A DNA stretch of 64,000 nucleotides, taken from contig OZ037835.1 in NCBI GenBank assembly GCA_964035575.1, positions 1,550,001 through 1,614,000 on the forward strand. The letters run 5' to 3'. Source of the stretch: Rhynchopus sp. YZ270_cl-10. Lineage: Eukaryota > Euglenozoa > Diplonemea > Diplonemida > Diplonemidae. A program made the position numbers and the translations under genes. This document shows, in pieces, positions 43,300 through 53,212 of the stretch; positions within the stretch are counted from its first letter, which is position 1; each line of letters starts with the position of its first letter. The notes beneath the pieces are model-generated. The model was not told the DNA's origin. It searched no databases and saw only the letters and a list, made by a program, of their open reading frames with translations.

Positions 43300-44459
43300 T
43301 CTAGGGAAGAATCAGTGTACCTGTTGGTTGTAGTTGAGTGAAGTCCTGTGAGGTCGAAAAACCGAAAAAAATGGGGGGGGGGGGGGGGGGGGAAGTAGGG
43401 TGGGGTGCTGTCTTTTACGTACGGGGGGGAGAGTGAGATCGGGGAAACGCAAAAAAAAACCAAAAAATTGTGGAAATTCTGCTTTGGTGTTGTGTTTGTG
43501 TTCCCAATTCCCCTTTTTCAACCGTACTTGAGTAAGACTACTAAGTGTCAAAAGAAGTAATAAAATAACCTCGGTTTCAAGCTCTTTCAAGATTCTGATA
43601 TATCCCTAGATCTCCCTATACGTAGCAACGCTACTTCACTAAGTGACTTTAAAGGAGAAGAAGAGAGAGACAGAGATCTGTACTGTAGCCGTCTGTAGAG
43701 ACGTGTACTCTACTACACCCGCACACCCCCTGGTGACCGCACTTTTTTTTCATTACGACTACTCCTGTTTGTGTTTAATTACACCCCCAAAAAAAAAACT
43801 GTGATTTTGGAGCATTTTAGGCAAGCAGGAGCAACACTTTCCCCCCCGGAGACTTTCCTTTCCTCTGTGAACTACTTCCCTACTTTTCAAAATGGCTAAG
43901 CACGAGAGGCTTCGGTCCATATGAGGAACTTCCCCCCCTTTTTTTTGTGTTGGTACGAAAAAAACTGTGCCTACTATCTAGTGATGGTAGGGTCTATAAT
44001 CAAACAATGTTTTTCTGTGTTGTAACAAAAACGTCGTTCTCTTCTTCGCACTATATATCCGCGCCCCCCTCCCCCGCCGCCCCTGTAGTGTGCTATAGCT
44101 GTCGCCCTCCTCCCGGCTGTGCTCAAGCAAGCCAAGACAGCACAACAACAACAATAATGTGAAAACCCCACCCATCCTTCTCTCCTTTCCCACCCTCTCC
44201 AATACAGAAATCTGTTTTTGTCCCCAGACTGCCCCCCTGTTTTGGATACGGAGTGCCTTTTGTTTTAAATAAAAAGTAATTTATTGCTTTTATCTATTCA
44301 AAAAAAACATATTTATTTATCAAAAACCCCTCTCCTTTTATTCCTCCAAGGGCAGGGGGTCGACTACTGTTATTCTGTAGAAGCCAGCGCAGCTGATGCT
44401 GTGCGATAACGAATATGAAAAGGTGACTAAGCACGAGAGGCTTAGGTTCATCTTATAAA
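43291..44459. other. Spacer, no gene seen
   Basis: Contains poly(G) and poly(C) tracts, an AGCACGAGAGGCTT motif at both 43,899 and 44,429, and AT-rich sequence. No coding region is supported. Confidence 0.4.
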
Positions 44460-44781
44460 CTTTTCTTTATTTTTTACCTTTTTATGATTCCATGTAATGA
44501 TAAAAAGGAAATTGAACACCGTACCCTACTCCCTTCTGTTTCCCCTACTCTGGGGCGGGTTCGATCAGAGCCACATTTCACTGACAGGTCGAGGTGTGTG
44601 TTTTACCGCAACCTCTTTTAGTCGCAGTTGTTTTCATTGCTTTATTGTTTGCGGGGGTGACGGAAAAACATAAAAAGGAAAAGTAGGAAGAGTGCGGTTT
44701 CAATTTCTTCACCATGTTCACCCACTGCAGCCCCAACTCACAACCCCACCACACAACAGAGCAACACAAAAGGAAGACAAA
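44460..44781 (+). promoter_or_regulatory. LRR-gene 5' region, duplicated at 48,835-49,127
   Basis: The same sequence precedes LRR copies 1 and 2 (TGTAATGATAAAAAGGAAAT, ACTCTGGGGCGGGTTCGATC). Copy 2 also carries part of it twice (48,725-48,830). TTCACCCACTGCAG about 45 nt before the ATG resembles a 3' splice site. It probably includes the promoter; no core element is certain. Confidence 0.5.
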
Positions 44782-46440
44782 ATGGAAGTAGTTATCAAGG
44801 ACTGTGCAGACAACTCGTACGTGATTGAGGTGGGTGTGGATGACACAACGGAGACGATGCGGCAGAAGGTGGCGTCTGCAGTGGGGTTGGCTGAGGACAG
44901 CTTCCTCATGGGCTTCGGAGGGAAGGAGGAAGGAGACGACATCACGCAGCTGAGTGCTGGAGACACAATCATCCTGACGAAAACTATGAAGTTCGTGGCT
45001 AGAGCAGCACTTCATGCGTTGGGTGAGGACATCACTGCAGAGAAGCTGAAGACGGTGAGGGATCCTGAGGTTGCGTGTTTGCTTCTGCAGGCGGAGGTTG
45101 CGACTGTCATTCCGAATCAGTTCTTGGCACGCACATCGTTAACAGCACTTGATCTGAGTGCTGTGTCCTGTGTGACGGAAATTGGTGATGAGTTTCTTCG
45201 CAACTGCACAACGTTGACAAGCGTCGACCTGTCTGGGTTGACACATCTCACGCGGATTGGTACCCACTTTCTTGCCGAATGCATCAGACTCACAACAGTA
45301 AACTTGCCTCCACTCAGCAATGTTACTCACATTGATAACTACTTTCTTTCCTACTGCAACAGCCTCAAAGTAGTGCATTTATCAGCTCTCAGCAATGTTA
45401 CTCACATTGGTGGAGACTTTCTCTACAACTGCATCAGCCTCACAGCAGTGGACTTATCCCCGCTCAGCAATGTTACACACATTAGTACAAGCTTTCTTCA
45501 CAACTGCAGCAGCCTCACCTCAGTAGACTTATCGCCACTCAGCAATGTTGCTCACATTAGCAGATGCTTTCTTTACAACTGCAACAGCCTCACAGCAGTA
45601 GACTTATCACCACTTCGCAATGTTGCACACATTAGTGAATACTTTCTAAACTGCAGGAGCCTCACCTCAGTAGACTTATCGCCACTTCGCAATGTTACTC
45701 ACATTAGTGAATACTTTCTTTTCAAGTGCACCAGCCTCACAGCAGTGCACTTATCGCTTCGCAATGTTACAGACATCGGTTTAGCCTTTATGGAGAACTG
45801 CAGAAGCCTCACCTCAGTAGATTTATCATCCCTTTGCAATGTTACTCACATTAGTGCATGCTTTCTTCAGAACTGCAGCAGCCTCACAGCAGTGGACTTA
45901 TCACCACTTCGCAATATTACTCACATTGATTCCTGGTTTCTTGCCGACTGCAGCAGCCTCACAGCAGTAGACTTGTCACCACTTGGCAATGTTACTGACA
46001 TTGGCAGAGGCTTTCTCCACAAGTGCAGCAGCCTCACAGAACTAGACCTGTCACCGCTCAGCAGAGTTACGGACTTTGGTCCGCCTACTTTTCACAGCTA
46101 CACTTCGTTGAGGAGCATCCACCTTGGCGGCTGCAGCAGTGCTGTGTCCAGTGTAATATGTCGATGTGGCGAGCTGAAGGAGTATGTGGTTGACGCACCT
46201 CCACCTCCGACACGCGGCGGAGACAAGACGAGAGTTCCACTTCTCAGCAATGTTACGCACATGGGTGAGCTTACGGGCATCCGCGACACTTCATTGAAGA
46301 GCATCCATCTTGGTGGCTGCAGCAGTGTTGTGTCCAGTCGAGTACGTGAAGGCGAGCTGAAGGAGTATGTGGTTGACGCACCTCCGACACGTGGCAGAGG
46401 CAAGACACAAGCAGCCTTGCCTTGCTGCAGTGTTTCGTAA
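44782..46440 (+). CDS. Ubiquitin-like + leucine-rich-repeat protein, copy 1 (552 aa)
   Basis: Start at MEVVIKDCADNSYVIEVGVD. Residues 1-68 form a ubiquitin-like fold (TTETMRQKVASAVGL, MGFGGKEEGDDITQLSAGD, IILT). A short helical linker follows (ARAALHALGEDITAEKLKTV), then about 15 repeats of 23-24 residues of the type LTSVDLSPLRNVTHISEYFL-x-NCSS. The LxxIxxxFxxC pattern is that of BspA-type (LRR_5) repeats, common in large surface or binding families of protists. There is no signal peptide, so I expect an intracellular protein; ligand unknown. The C-terminal part is internally duplicated (SIHLGGCSS, ELKEYVVDAPP twice). Intact; copies 2 and 3 are split by LINE sequence just after the ubiquitin-like domain. 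Confidence 0.88.
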   Translation: MEVVIKDCADNSYVIEVGVDDTTETMRQKVASAVGLAEDSFLMGFGGKEEGDDITQLSAGDTIILTKTMKFVARAALHALGEDITAEKLKTVRDPEVACLLLQAEVATVIPNQFLARTSLTALDLSAVSCVTEIGDEFLRNCTTLTSVDLSGLTHLTRIGTHFLAECIRLTTVNLPPLSNVTHIDNYFLSYCNSLKVVHLSALSNVTHIGGDFLYNCISLTAVDLSPLSNVTHISTSFLHNCSSLTSVDLSPLSNVAHISRCFLYNCNSLTAVDLSPLRNVAHISEYFLNCRSLTSVDLSPLRNVTHISEYFLFKCTSLTAVHLSLRNVTDIGLAFMENCRSLTSVDLSSLCNVTHISACFLQNCSSLTAVDLSPLRNITHIDSWFLADCSSLTAVDLSPLGNVTDIGRGFLHKCSSLTELDLSPLSRVTDFGPPTFHSYTSLRSIHLGGCSSAVSSVICRCGELKEYVVDAPPPPTRGGDKTRVPLLSNVTHMGELTGIRDTSLKSIHLGGCSSVVSSRVREGELKEYVVDAPPTRGRGKTQAALPCCSVS

Positions 46441-47068
46441 AGAGCGACAGAAGAAGCTAGGCAAGGAACGTAGAGCAGCTCCGCTGTGACAGCTGCTTGT
46501 CCCATTCTGCGACGTCGGTGTGAGTCTTAGAAGACAGTGTCTGAATGAGAGTCAGTGAGGCACTCAGACAACACAGTTGCTTTCTCGTTGTGTAACTGTG
46601 CGATACCAGCGAAGCAAACACCGTGCAAAACGATCTCGGAGTGGACGTGCATTCGCTCAAGATACTGCGCAGGTCGTCATTCTCCAGTACCCGTGATCCA
46701 TTTCGAGTCACAAAGACATCCACACTTAGACAACGAGGCTTTCAAGTACCAAACAAATGATATCTACCGCCAGCTGTTTGTTGTCTCTTGCGGGATGGTG
46801 ACCCGCTTGTGACGCCGCCTGGGATACCCCTACACCTGCACGCATCAAACCTAAATGACAAGGCAGAGCAGTGGCGGGCTGCGTTTCTCTGTGCAGTCAC
46901 TCACTTGGGATATGTCGAATCTGGCTACGGGCATGAAGCCTCCGTTTTCCTGCAGGTCTTTACACAAAAGGACGTTACCATTAAGGACGCAGAGGTGTTC
47001 ATGTGGCGCAGACCTGTTCTGAGAGAAGACACTAACGAAACACTCAAAGAAGAAATGGAGTCGGGGAA
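46441..47068. repeat. LRR downstream segment, duplicated at 59,642-60,270
   Basis: About 620 bp after the stop of LRR copy 1 are repeated almost exactly after copy 2. An open frame (ATG 46,788, RDGDPLVTPPGIPLHLHASN...) is present in both copies, preceded in another frame by KQTPCKTISEWTC. The high identity means conservation cannot be used to judge coding, so I leave it as hypothetical. Confidence 0.7.
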
Positions 47069-47069
47069 G

Positions 47070-47530
47070 AAAAAAGCCGGACCCCGAGGTGAAGCTGGCT
47101 TTGCGTATGATGTAGTTCGGTTTGGCGCGTGCGTCCGACGTGGAGAAGCTGAAGGTGGAGGAGGTGAAGGTGACGGGGGACGACAACGTGGCGGTGACGT
47201 GGAGGCCGACCCGTTCAACCTTGGGCGAGCCACCGGCATGCACCTGCCGCAAACGCTGCGCGCACAGCTGGGGAAACAGCAGAAGAAGGAGAAAGGGAAG
47301 CCGCTGCCGGGGGCAACATACCCAAGGTTGGCCCGAGCCCTGAAGCGAGTGGACTCGACGCTGACGCCACACTCACTGCGCAGGGGGGGGCATCCACCAC
47401 CTGGTGCACGAGGGGGTAGATCTGGCGCAGATCCAGAAGGTGTCCCGCCACGAGACGCTGAAAGGGTTGTGCCACTACGCGCCTTTGGCGGAGTCTGCAG
47501 CGGTCGCGGAGACGGCAAGGGTGTCGATGC
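47070..47530 (+). mobile_element. Tyrosine-recombinase fossil (Crypton- or DIRS-type)
   Basis: The translated region contains a recognisable C-terminal half of a tyrosine recombinase: an Arg-bearing ARASDVEKL block and a TPHSLRRGG block, followed by a His...Tyr block. It is broken, with more than one interruption, and no ends, reverse transcriptase or repeats are visible. It lies in the duplicated segment after LRR copy 1 and is absent from the equivalent place after copy 2, so it arrived after, or was lost from, one duplicate. The family choice is open. Confidence 0.55.
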
Positions 47531-47599
47531 GGCTGTGACGCTGCAGAAGTTGGTGGTACCGGGGTTGAGAATCCCTTCACGCTGGCTGCGATGCAGTGA

Positions 47600-48340
47600 G
47601 GTAGAACAGTGCTCTTGTGTTTCTTCTGTTATCGGGTGTTGGTCTACGTTGGGTCGCGAGCACCCAGTGTTTTGTCTGAGAGGCAGTGTGACAGAGCGTT
47701 TTTTCGTGCGTTGTTCTGGTATCGGGTTGATCTGCTTTAGGTCGAGCACCCAGTTCTCGTGTGTTTCTTCTGTTTTCGGGTTTGGTCTACCTTGGGTCGC
47801 GAGCACCCTGTACACTGTCTCAGAGGCAGTGAGGTAGAAAGATTTCTGTGTTTTTTTGTTTTTTTCAGTATTTCCTTTTTAGTTTGCTTTTTATTCTATT
47901 TTTCTTTCTGTGTTTGCTTGGGTTTTCTATATGATACACAAACAGGATGGTATTTGTTTGGATTGATAGCAATTATTGCACGGAATACTTTACGTATACA
48001 CGGCAGCCATCAAGACCAAGACTCTTTAGGTTACTCTTCCTCCTGGTGCACAGACAGGACATATCCTTACTACTGTATGATTCTTAGGACTGAAACAGGG
48101 TTAATGTTAGAAACCAATCTACTGAAGTTTCAATTTGTGCATGAAGCATTTATTTTTCTTTTTCTACGTTTTGCAAAACATTCCAAAAAAAAGCAAGGCT
48201 ACACTTTTCGTACCCTCTTTGCCTTCTTTTCGTTTCGTTAAGAAAAAAAAGTATATGAAATGATGTTTTTTGGTTTCTGGTCTACTTTGGGTCACGAGCA
48301 CCCTGTACACTGCCTCAGAGGCAGTGAGGTAGAAAGTTTT
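47600..48340. repeat. Degenerate tandem repeats (GGTCGCGAGCACCC units)
   Basis: GTCTACGTTGGGTCGCGAGCACCC followed by a CTGAGAGGCAGTG block occurs near 47,640, 47,735 (weak), 47,785 and 48,280. The copies at 47,785 and 48,280 share about 55 bp (CACTGTCTCAGAGGCAGTGA). AT-rich unassigned sequence (47,850-48,275) lies between. Confidence 0.65.
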
Positions 48341-48720
48341 CTGGGTTTTAGCTCTCTGGCTATACGAACGCAGGCCGGGAGTGCCTGGGGTTTGAGAAAG
48401 TCGATCCGCGAGTGATTGAAACAGGGACAAGAACGGTGCATCGAAATATCGGTGGAGTCTGCTCGTGTGTGAGTGGTACTGACGATTGCCGAAACATCGG
48501 CGGACATGTACATTGGTGTGAGTCGCGTGTGTTTGTGTGTTATTGACAGAGTGTCACTGATAGTGCCGAAATGTCGGCAGGGACCGAACGCTCGGTCGTG
48601 CACGCCTAAGGGGAAAGGCCGCGCTGGTGGGTAGTCGACCGTAACGGCTGAAAGAAAGGGGGGGGAATGAAATCATCAGCAAAGCTGAGGTGGCCAAGAT
48701 AGCGATCTTGTTTTTGGGTG
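48341..48720. repeat. Three spaced TGCCGAAAYRTCGGC motifs
   Basis: Near-palindromes at 48,439-48,455, 48,487-48,503 and 48,564-48,581. The last two are preceded by CTGACGA or CTGATAG. A GACCGAACGCTCGGTC hairpin follows. GAAA beside CTGANGA recalls hammerhead-type repeats, but the structure is not demonstrated. No protein gene. Confidence 0.4.
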
Positions 48721-49127
48721 TGTGCGTTTCACCACAACCTCTCCCTTTTTGTCTTTACTGTTTTTATTGCTTTATTGTTTGTGGGGGTGGGGGAAAAACA
48801 TAAAAAGGAAAAGCAGGAGTGCGGTTTCAATTTTTCCATGTAATGATAAAAAGGAAATTGAACACCGTACCCTACTCCCTTCTGTTCCCCCTACTCTGGG
48901 GCGGGTTCGATCAGAGCCACATTTCACTGACAGGTCGAGGTGTGTGTTTTACCGCAACCTCTTTTAGTCGCAGTTGTTTTCATTGCTTTATTGTTTGCGG
49001 GGGTGACGGAAAAACATAAAAAGGAAAAGTAGGAAGAGTGCGGTTTCAATTTCTTCACCATGTTCACCCACTGCAGCCCCAACTCACAACCCCACCACAC
49101 AACAGAGCAACACAAAGGGAAGACAAA

Positions 49128-49337
49128 ATGGAAGTAGTTATCAAGGACTGTGCAGACAACTCGTACGTGATTGAGGTGGGTGTGGATGACACAACGGAGA
49201 CGATGCGGCAGAAGGTGGCGTCTGCAGTGGGGTTGGCTGAGGACAGCTTCCACATGGGCTTCGGAGGGAAGGAGGAAGGAGACGACATCACGCAGCTGAG
49301 TGCTGGAGACGCAATCATCCTGACGAAAACTAAGAAG
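49128..49337 (+). pseudogene. LRR copy 2, 5' part (ubiquitin-like domain)
   Basis: Same ubiquitin-like domain as copy 1 (MEVVIKDCADNSYVIEVGVD to IILTKTKK), then interrupted by the LINE at 49,338. The frame stays open across the junction into LINE sequence, so a fusion of the ubiquitin-like domain to the LINE's first protein could be made. The rest of the gene resumes at 58,301. Confidence 0.9.
49319..49337. repeat. Left target-site duplication of the LINE (19 bp)
   Basis: CCTGACGAAAACTAAGAAG is repeated exactly at 58,282-58,300. In LRR copy 1 the empty site reads CCTGACGAAAACTATGAAG (44,970-44,988). Confidence 0.9.
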
Positions 49338-49457
49338 AGGGTGAGAGACGACGCGCCTCCACGGGGTACCCTCGGGAGACGCCCCCCTCCTCTATGGGGG
49401 GAGGCGTCTGCTAAAGCGCGGGGAAGAAGGACGGCGGCGGGGGGCAGCCTCGACGCG

Positions 49458-51593
49458 ATGTGCGGAGGGGCAGGTGGCCAAGGGGGGGAAAAGGGGGTGC
49501 TGCAGAAATACCTGAGGGGCTTCGACATGCGGGTAAAGGACGCAGGGGGGAACGGAGACTGCCAATTTAAGGCGGTCTCGATGGCTGTGCACGGAGACGC
49601 CACGGCGCACGGGGGGCTGAGGGAGATGGCGGTGGGGGTGTTGGAACGGGAAGCGGAGAATTGGGGTGAGCACGTTGACGGAGGACCGTCCGCCTACCGG
49701 AGGTACTGCTCGGCGATGGCGAAGCAGGGGTCCTGGGGGGACCACCTGACCCTGAAGGCGTTGGCGGAGGTGCTGATGCGGGAGGTGTATGCCTTCTCGG
49801 TGAAGGATGGGGAGGTGCGTGTGCTGAAGGTGCACCCGAAGGAGAAGGGCAGCGGTGCAGCGGTGACGGTGGCGTACGTGGACGCATGCCACTACCTGTG
49901 CGTCCTCCCCACGAGCACGGGGGAAGAAGCCGCCGAAGACCGGGCCCGCAAGGCGATGGTGGGGGGTGCGTTGGAGGTGACGGAGAAGCCGTACACCGTG
50001 CCGCAACCGCGAAACGATGCGAAGGCGGGGACGGAGGGGGGCTTCACCCAGGGGGGAGGGAAAAAGAAGACGACGGCAGCGCTGACATTGCTGCAATCGG
50101 AGTGGGTGGGATCGACGCTTGTGCCGTGGGGGGAGGTGGTGGATAAGTCGGAGGGGGTCTGTCTTGTGCCGCAGGGTAGAGAGGTAGAGGCAGAGGGGAA
50201 GATCGCGCGCACGCCGGGCGTGACGTGGGTGGGTTTCGGGTCCTTCCCGAAGTCTGGTGGGGAGAAGATGCAGTGCCCCATGGGTAAGCAGGGGAATGGG
50301 GGGAAGGTGAACGGGGCGGCGAGCACGGCCGTGTACGTGGTGGGGAGGCTGAGGCCGGGGAGAGGAAACGGGGGGAAGAAGGCGTCGGCGGCCGTCCAAC
50401 TGGTGACGGTGTTTGTGACGATGAGGCCGACAGCAGGACAAGCGCAGGACCTGGTGTCAGCGGGGAAGAAGATGCGTGCGGAGGTGGGGTGCAACCTCAA
50501 CCGCCCACCATTGTGGCAGGAGGGTAAGCTGATCTCCTCGGTGGCCGACGTAAGGGAGGACGTAGCAGAGCGCTGCCTGAAGCAGAGTGGGAAGGGGGGT
50601 GTCTTCTTCCGGATGAGACGCGAGCAGTCGGAGCATCTGCCTGTCGTGTGGTTGGTGGACGGGGTGGGGCTAGAAGAGGCCCAGGGGCTGGCGACCCGGA
50701 TGGGGGGATGGGGAGTGGCGGCGAGGTACGAGTCCCTGGGGATACGGGTGAAGAAGGAGGATCAGGAGCGTGCAAATGCGGCACTCATGCAGGAGGGAAA
50801 GGCGCCCGAAGGTCGATACGTGGTGTCCGGTTTCCCGTCGGGTACGTCCGGTGAAGCGGTGATGGAGTCGCTGGCAGGCGCAGGGTGGACGGTGACGCCG
50901 CTGCGGAGGCTGGAGGGATGGCGTTGGGTGGTGGGAGCGAAGCTGGATCCGCCGACGTGGGCCATGGACATGGAGGGGAACGGGAAGGGGCTGCTGATCC
51001 GCAAGGATGGGCATAAGGAGGGCGGGGGTAGGGCAACGGCTCCGGGTCCGGGGGCGAAACAGAAGGCCAAGGTACATACCGCACATGCGTCTGGTCCGAC
51101 ATTTGGTGCCCGGACGGCGCCGGCGGCGACAGCGCAGCACAACCGTGGCACTGGGCCCGACTACGGTTGGGTGTCCTGGGCTGCGCACGCACGCCAAGCA
51201 GCAACAGCGCCAGCTGCAGCGAAGCCACCCACTACCACATCAAGGACACCTCCACCAACAACAACAACAACAACGAAGCAACGGACGCCGAAGGGTCAAC
51301 CCCCAATGACGTCGCCCGCCCCATCACCTGAGGACGCAGGCGAGAAGTGGGCGGAGTTGGAGCGCCGGATGGAGGAGAGGTTGGACCGCCTGGTGGGCGA
51401 GCGCCTCCAGACCCTGCTGCAGGAGACGGTGGCGTCGCTGACGGCCCAGTTGCGGGAAGAACGGGTGGAGCAACGGAAGAGCAGCAGGTGTGGATGGCGG
51501 CCATGCTGGAGCAAGTGGGCAAGCTCTGTTCCATGCCGAAGGAGGCCACGGCTGCTGCGAGAGAGGACGCCGCTGCTGCTGCTGCAGCCCTGA
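49458..51593 (+). CDS. LINE ORF1, first part: OTU-like cysteine protease + RRM-like
   Basis: First ATG in the element at 49,458; the frame is also open from the host ATG at 49,128. Residues ~28-150 form an OTU-type domain: DAGGNGDCQFKAVSMAVHG with Cys35, then AKQGSWGDHLTLKALAEVL, then DACHYLCVL with His145. OTU proteases remove ubiquitin; OTU-like domains are known in a few LINE groups such as Dualen/RandI. Later, RYVVSGFPSGTSGEAVMESL with GWRWVVGAKLDPP looks like an RNA-recognition fold. A Thr/Pro-rich linker and the start of a coiled coil follow. The frame ends at 51,593, but coding sense passes to the +1-shifted frame near 51,470. Confidence 0.8.
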   Translation: MCGGAGGQGGEKGVLQKYLRGFDMRVKDAGGNGDCQFKAVSMAVHGDATAHGGLREMAVGVLEREAENWGEHVDGGPSAYRRYCSAMAKQGSWGDHLTLKALAEVLMREVYAFSVKDGEVRVLKVHPKEKGSGAAVTVAYVDACHYLCVLPTSTGEEAAEDRARKAMVGGALEVTEKPYTVPQPRNDAKAGTEGGFTQGGGKKKTTAALTLLQSEWVGSTLVPWGEVVDKSEGVCLVPQGREVEAEGKIARTPGVTWVGFGSFPKSGGEKMQCPMGKQGNGGKVNGAASTAVYVVGRLRPGRGNGGKKASAAVQLVTVFVTMRPTAGQAQDLVSAGKKMRAEVGCNLNRPPLWQEGKLISSVADVREDVAERCLKQSGKGGVFFRMRREQSEHLPVVWLVDGVGLEEAQGLATRMGGWGVAARYESLGIRVKKEDQERANAALMQEGKAPEGRYVVSGFPSGTSGEAVMESLAGAGWTVTPLRRLEGWRWVVGAKLDPPTWAMDMEGNGKGLLIRKDGHKEGGGRATAPGPGAKQKAKVHTAHASGPTFGARTAPAATAQHNRGTGPDYGWVSWAAHARQAATAPAAAKPPTTTSRTPPPTTTTTTKQRTPKGQPPMTSPAPSPEDAGEKWAELERRMEERLDRLVGERLQTLLQETVASLTAQLREERVEQRKSSRCGWRPCWSKWASSVPCRRRPRLLRERTPLLLLQP

Positions 51594-53212
51594 GGCAGGA
51601 GGAGGAGGAGGCGAAGGCCGCCGCCGCTGCAGCCCTGAGGCAGCGTGAGGAGGAGGCGAAGGCCGCTGCTGCTGCAGTCCTCAAGCAGCGTGAGGAAGAG
51701 GTGAAGGCCGCCGCTGCTGCAGCCCTGAGGCAGCGTGAGGAGGAGGCGAAGGCCGCCGCTGCTGCAGTCCTCAAGCAGCGTGAGGAGGAGGTGAAGGCCG
51801 CTGCTGCTGCAGCCCTGAGGCAGGAGGAGGAGGTCGCCGCTGCTGCAGCCCTCAAGCAGCGCGAGGAGGAGGTGAAGGCCGCTGCTGCTGCAGCCCTGAG
51901 GCAGCGTGAGGAGGAGGTGAAGGCCGCCGCTGCTGCAGTCCTCAAGCAGCGTGAGGAGGAGGTGAAGGCCGCTGCTGCTGCAGCCCTGAGGCAGGAGGAG
52001 GAGGTCGCCGCTGCTGCAGCCCTCAAGCAGCGCGAGGAGGAGGTGAAGGCCGCTGCTGCTGCAGCCCTCAAGCAGCGCGAGGAGGAGGAGAAGGCCGCCG
52101 CTGCTGCAGTCCTCAAGCAGCGTGAGGAAGCCGACGCTGCTGCTGCAATCCTCTGGCAGCAGGAGGAGGAAGCCGCCGCCGCCGCTGCTGCAGTTGCTGC
52201 TGAGAACGCCAGGCAGCGCGAGGGGGAGGCTGCTGCTACTACGGCCCCGACTGTCGCAGTGCCCACTGCAGCGCCCACAACACCCGAGATGCAGATGGCG
52301 GATGAATTGTTGGACACACTCCCAGACGGGATTGCCGAGGACGTGATGTCACCGGAGCCCGCAACGATGGCAGGTAAGCGGATACGTGCGGGAAATGGGT
52401 CCAGTGAGGTTGAGGAGCTGAGCCCGCGCCGCAGGAGGAGGAGGGCTGACACCATCCGTGGAAAGCCGGGGGTAGTCGTAGAAGTCGCCGAAGCACGGAA
52501 CCGGTCGCGGTCAGCACCACCCAGGGACACATCGCCGACTGCGGACGTTGCTGGCGCCGGTGATGTGGAGGTAGTGGTGGCGTCCCCGAAGAAGAAGAAG
52601 AAACGCAGGAACATTGTGGCCGCTGAGAAACGACGGGAGGCACTACGGGCAGCACAGGAAGAAGCGGCGGCAAAGAAGGAGAGACGTGCTGCAGCAGTGC
52701 AGGCACAACGTGAGCAGGAGCAAGGGGAGAACGCCGGCGCAGGGACCCCCGCACCCACGACACCAGACGCCGAGGCACGGATGGACGACGCCGACATGGC
52801 ACTGCCGGTGCAGACATCGCCAGACTGTGCGGCTGTCGAGGAGGACGCGGAGACCTCGCCAGCTCCCAGAGTGCCGGTGGCGCCACCTGCCGTGACCCTG
52901 GCGGGCAAGCGGGAAGACCGCAGTGAGTCCGGTGAGACGGTGGCGCTGCTGAGTCCGCCGCGCAGGATGCGGACGGAAGTCCCCGCAAAAGAGCAGGCGG
53001 AGGGGAACGAGAAGAACGAGGAGTCGTACGGGAACGCAGTGCTGGAGGCTGGCGACTCCATGGAGTACTGCGAGGAGGGAGGCAACGGCGCAGCCATCCC
53101 GGTGACTGTCGTGAAGGTAGCGGGGGACGTCATCGAGATCGCGTTTCGTCCCGTCCAGGGACTAGACAACAGGTTGGTAGGCCGCAACACCCTGCGCGAT
53201 GTGGGGCGGTGA
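51470..53212 (+). CDS. LINE ORF1, second part: alanine-rich coiled coil
   Basis: Continues ORF1 in another frame (QVWMAAMLEQVGKLCSMPKE). About 51,550-52,170 encodes some 14 repeats of EEVKAAAAAALRQRE type, a charged/alanine heptad-like coiled coil that could drive trimerisation, as coiled coils do in other LINE ORF1 proteins. Basic clusters follow (SPRRRRRRAD, SPKKKKKRRN), probably nuclear or RNA-binding, then disordered sequence and a short terminal domain (VTVVKVAGDVIEIAFRP). It ends in TGA at 53,210, in the same frame as ORF2, whose first ATG follows at 53,339. Whether the frame change is a mutation or programmed cannot be told from one copy. Confidence 0.7.
   Translation, partial: ATEEQQVWMAAMLEQVGKLCSMPKEATAAAREDAAAAAAALRQEEEEAKAAAAAALRQREEEAKAAAAAVLKQREEEVKAAAAAALRQREEEAKAAAAAVLKQREEEVKAAAAAALRQEEEVAAAAALKQREEEVKAAAAAALRQREEEVKAAAAAVLKQREEEVKAAAAAALRQEEEVAAAAALKQREEEVKAAAAAALKQREEEEKAAAAAVLKQREEADAAAAILWQQEEEAAAAAAAVAAENARQREGEAAATTAPTVAVPTAAPTTPEMQMADELLDTLPDGIAEDVMSPEPATMAGKRIRAGNGSSEVEELSPRRRRRRADTIRGKPGVVVEVAEARNRSRSAPPRDTSPTADVAGAGDVEVVVASPKKKKKRRNIVAAEKRREALRAAQEEAAAKKERRAAAVQAQREQEQGENAGAGTPAPTTPDAEARMDDADMALPVQTSPDCAAVEEDAETSPAPRVPVAPPAVTLAGKREDRSESGETVALLSPPRRMRTEVPAKEQAEGNEKNEESYGNAVLEAGDSMEYCEEGGNGAAIPVTVVKVAGDVIEIAFRPVQGLDNRLVGRNTLRDVGR
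51590..52170. repeat. Coding minisatellite of the coiled coil (~57-60 bp period)
   Basis: Near-identical units such as GAGGAGGTGAAGGCCGC then TGCTGCTGCAGCCCTGAGG. The antisense Ser/Cys-rich frame is an artefact. Confidence 0.85.

Noticed and set aside
44560-44580. GGGTTCGATCAGAGCC as a tRNA B-box
   Set aside because: No matching A-box or cloverleaf could be drawn around it.
47759-48241. 160-codon Phe-rich frame
   Set aside because: It runs through degenerate repeats and T-rich sequence, without a plausible start or domain.
49038-49127. Upstream in-frame start for the LRR genes (FLHHVHPLQPQLTTPP...)
   Set aside because: It is low-complexity 5' sequence with a splice-like CAG. The ubiquitin-like domain begins naturally at the MEVVIKD methionine.
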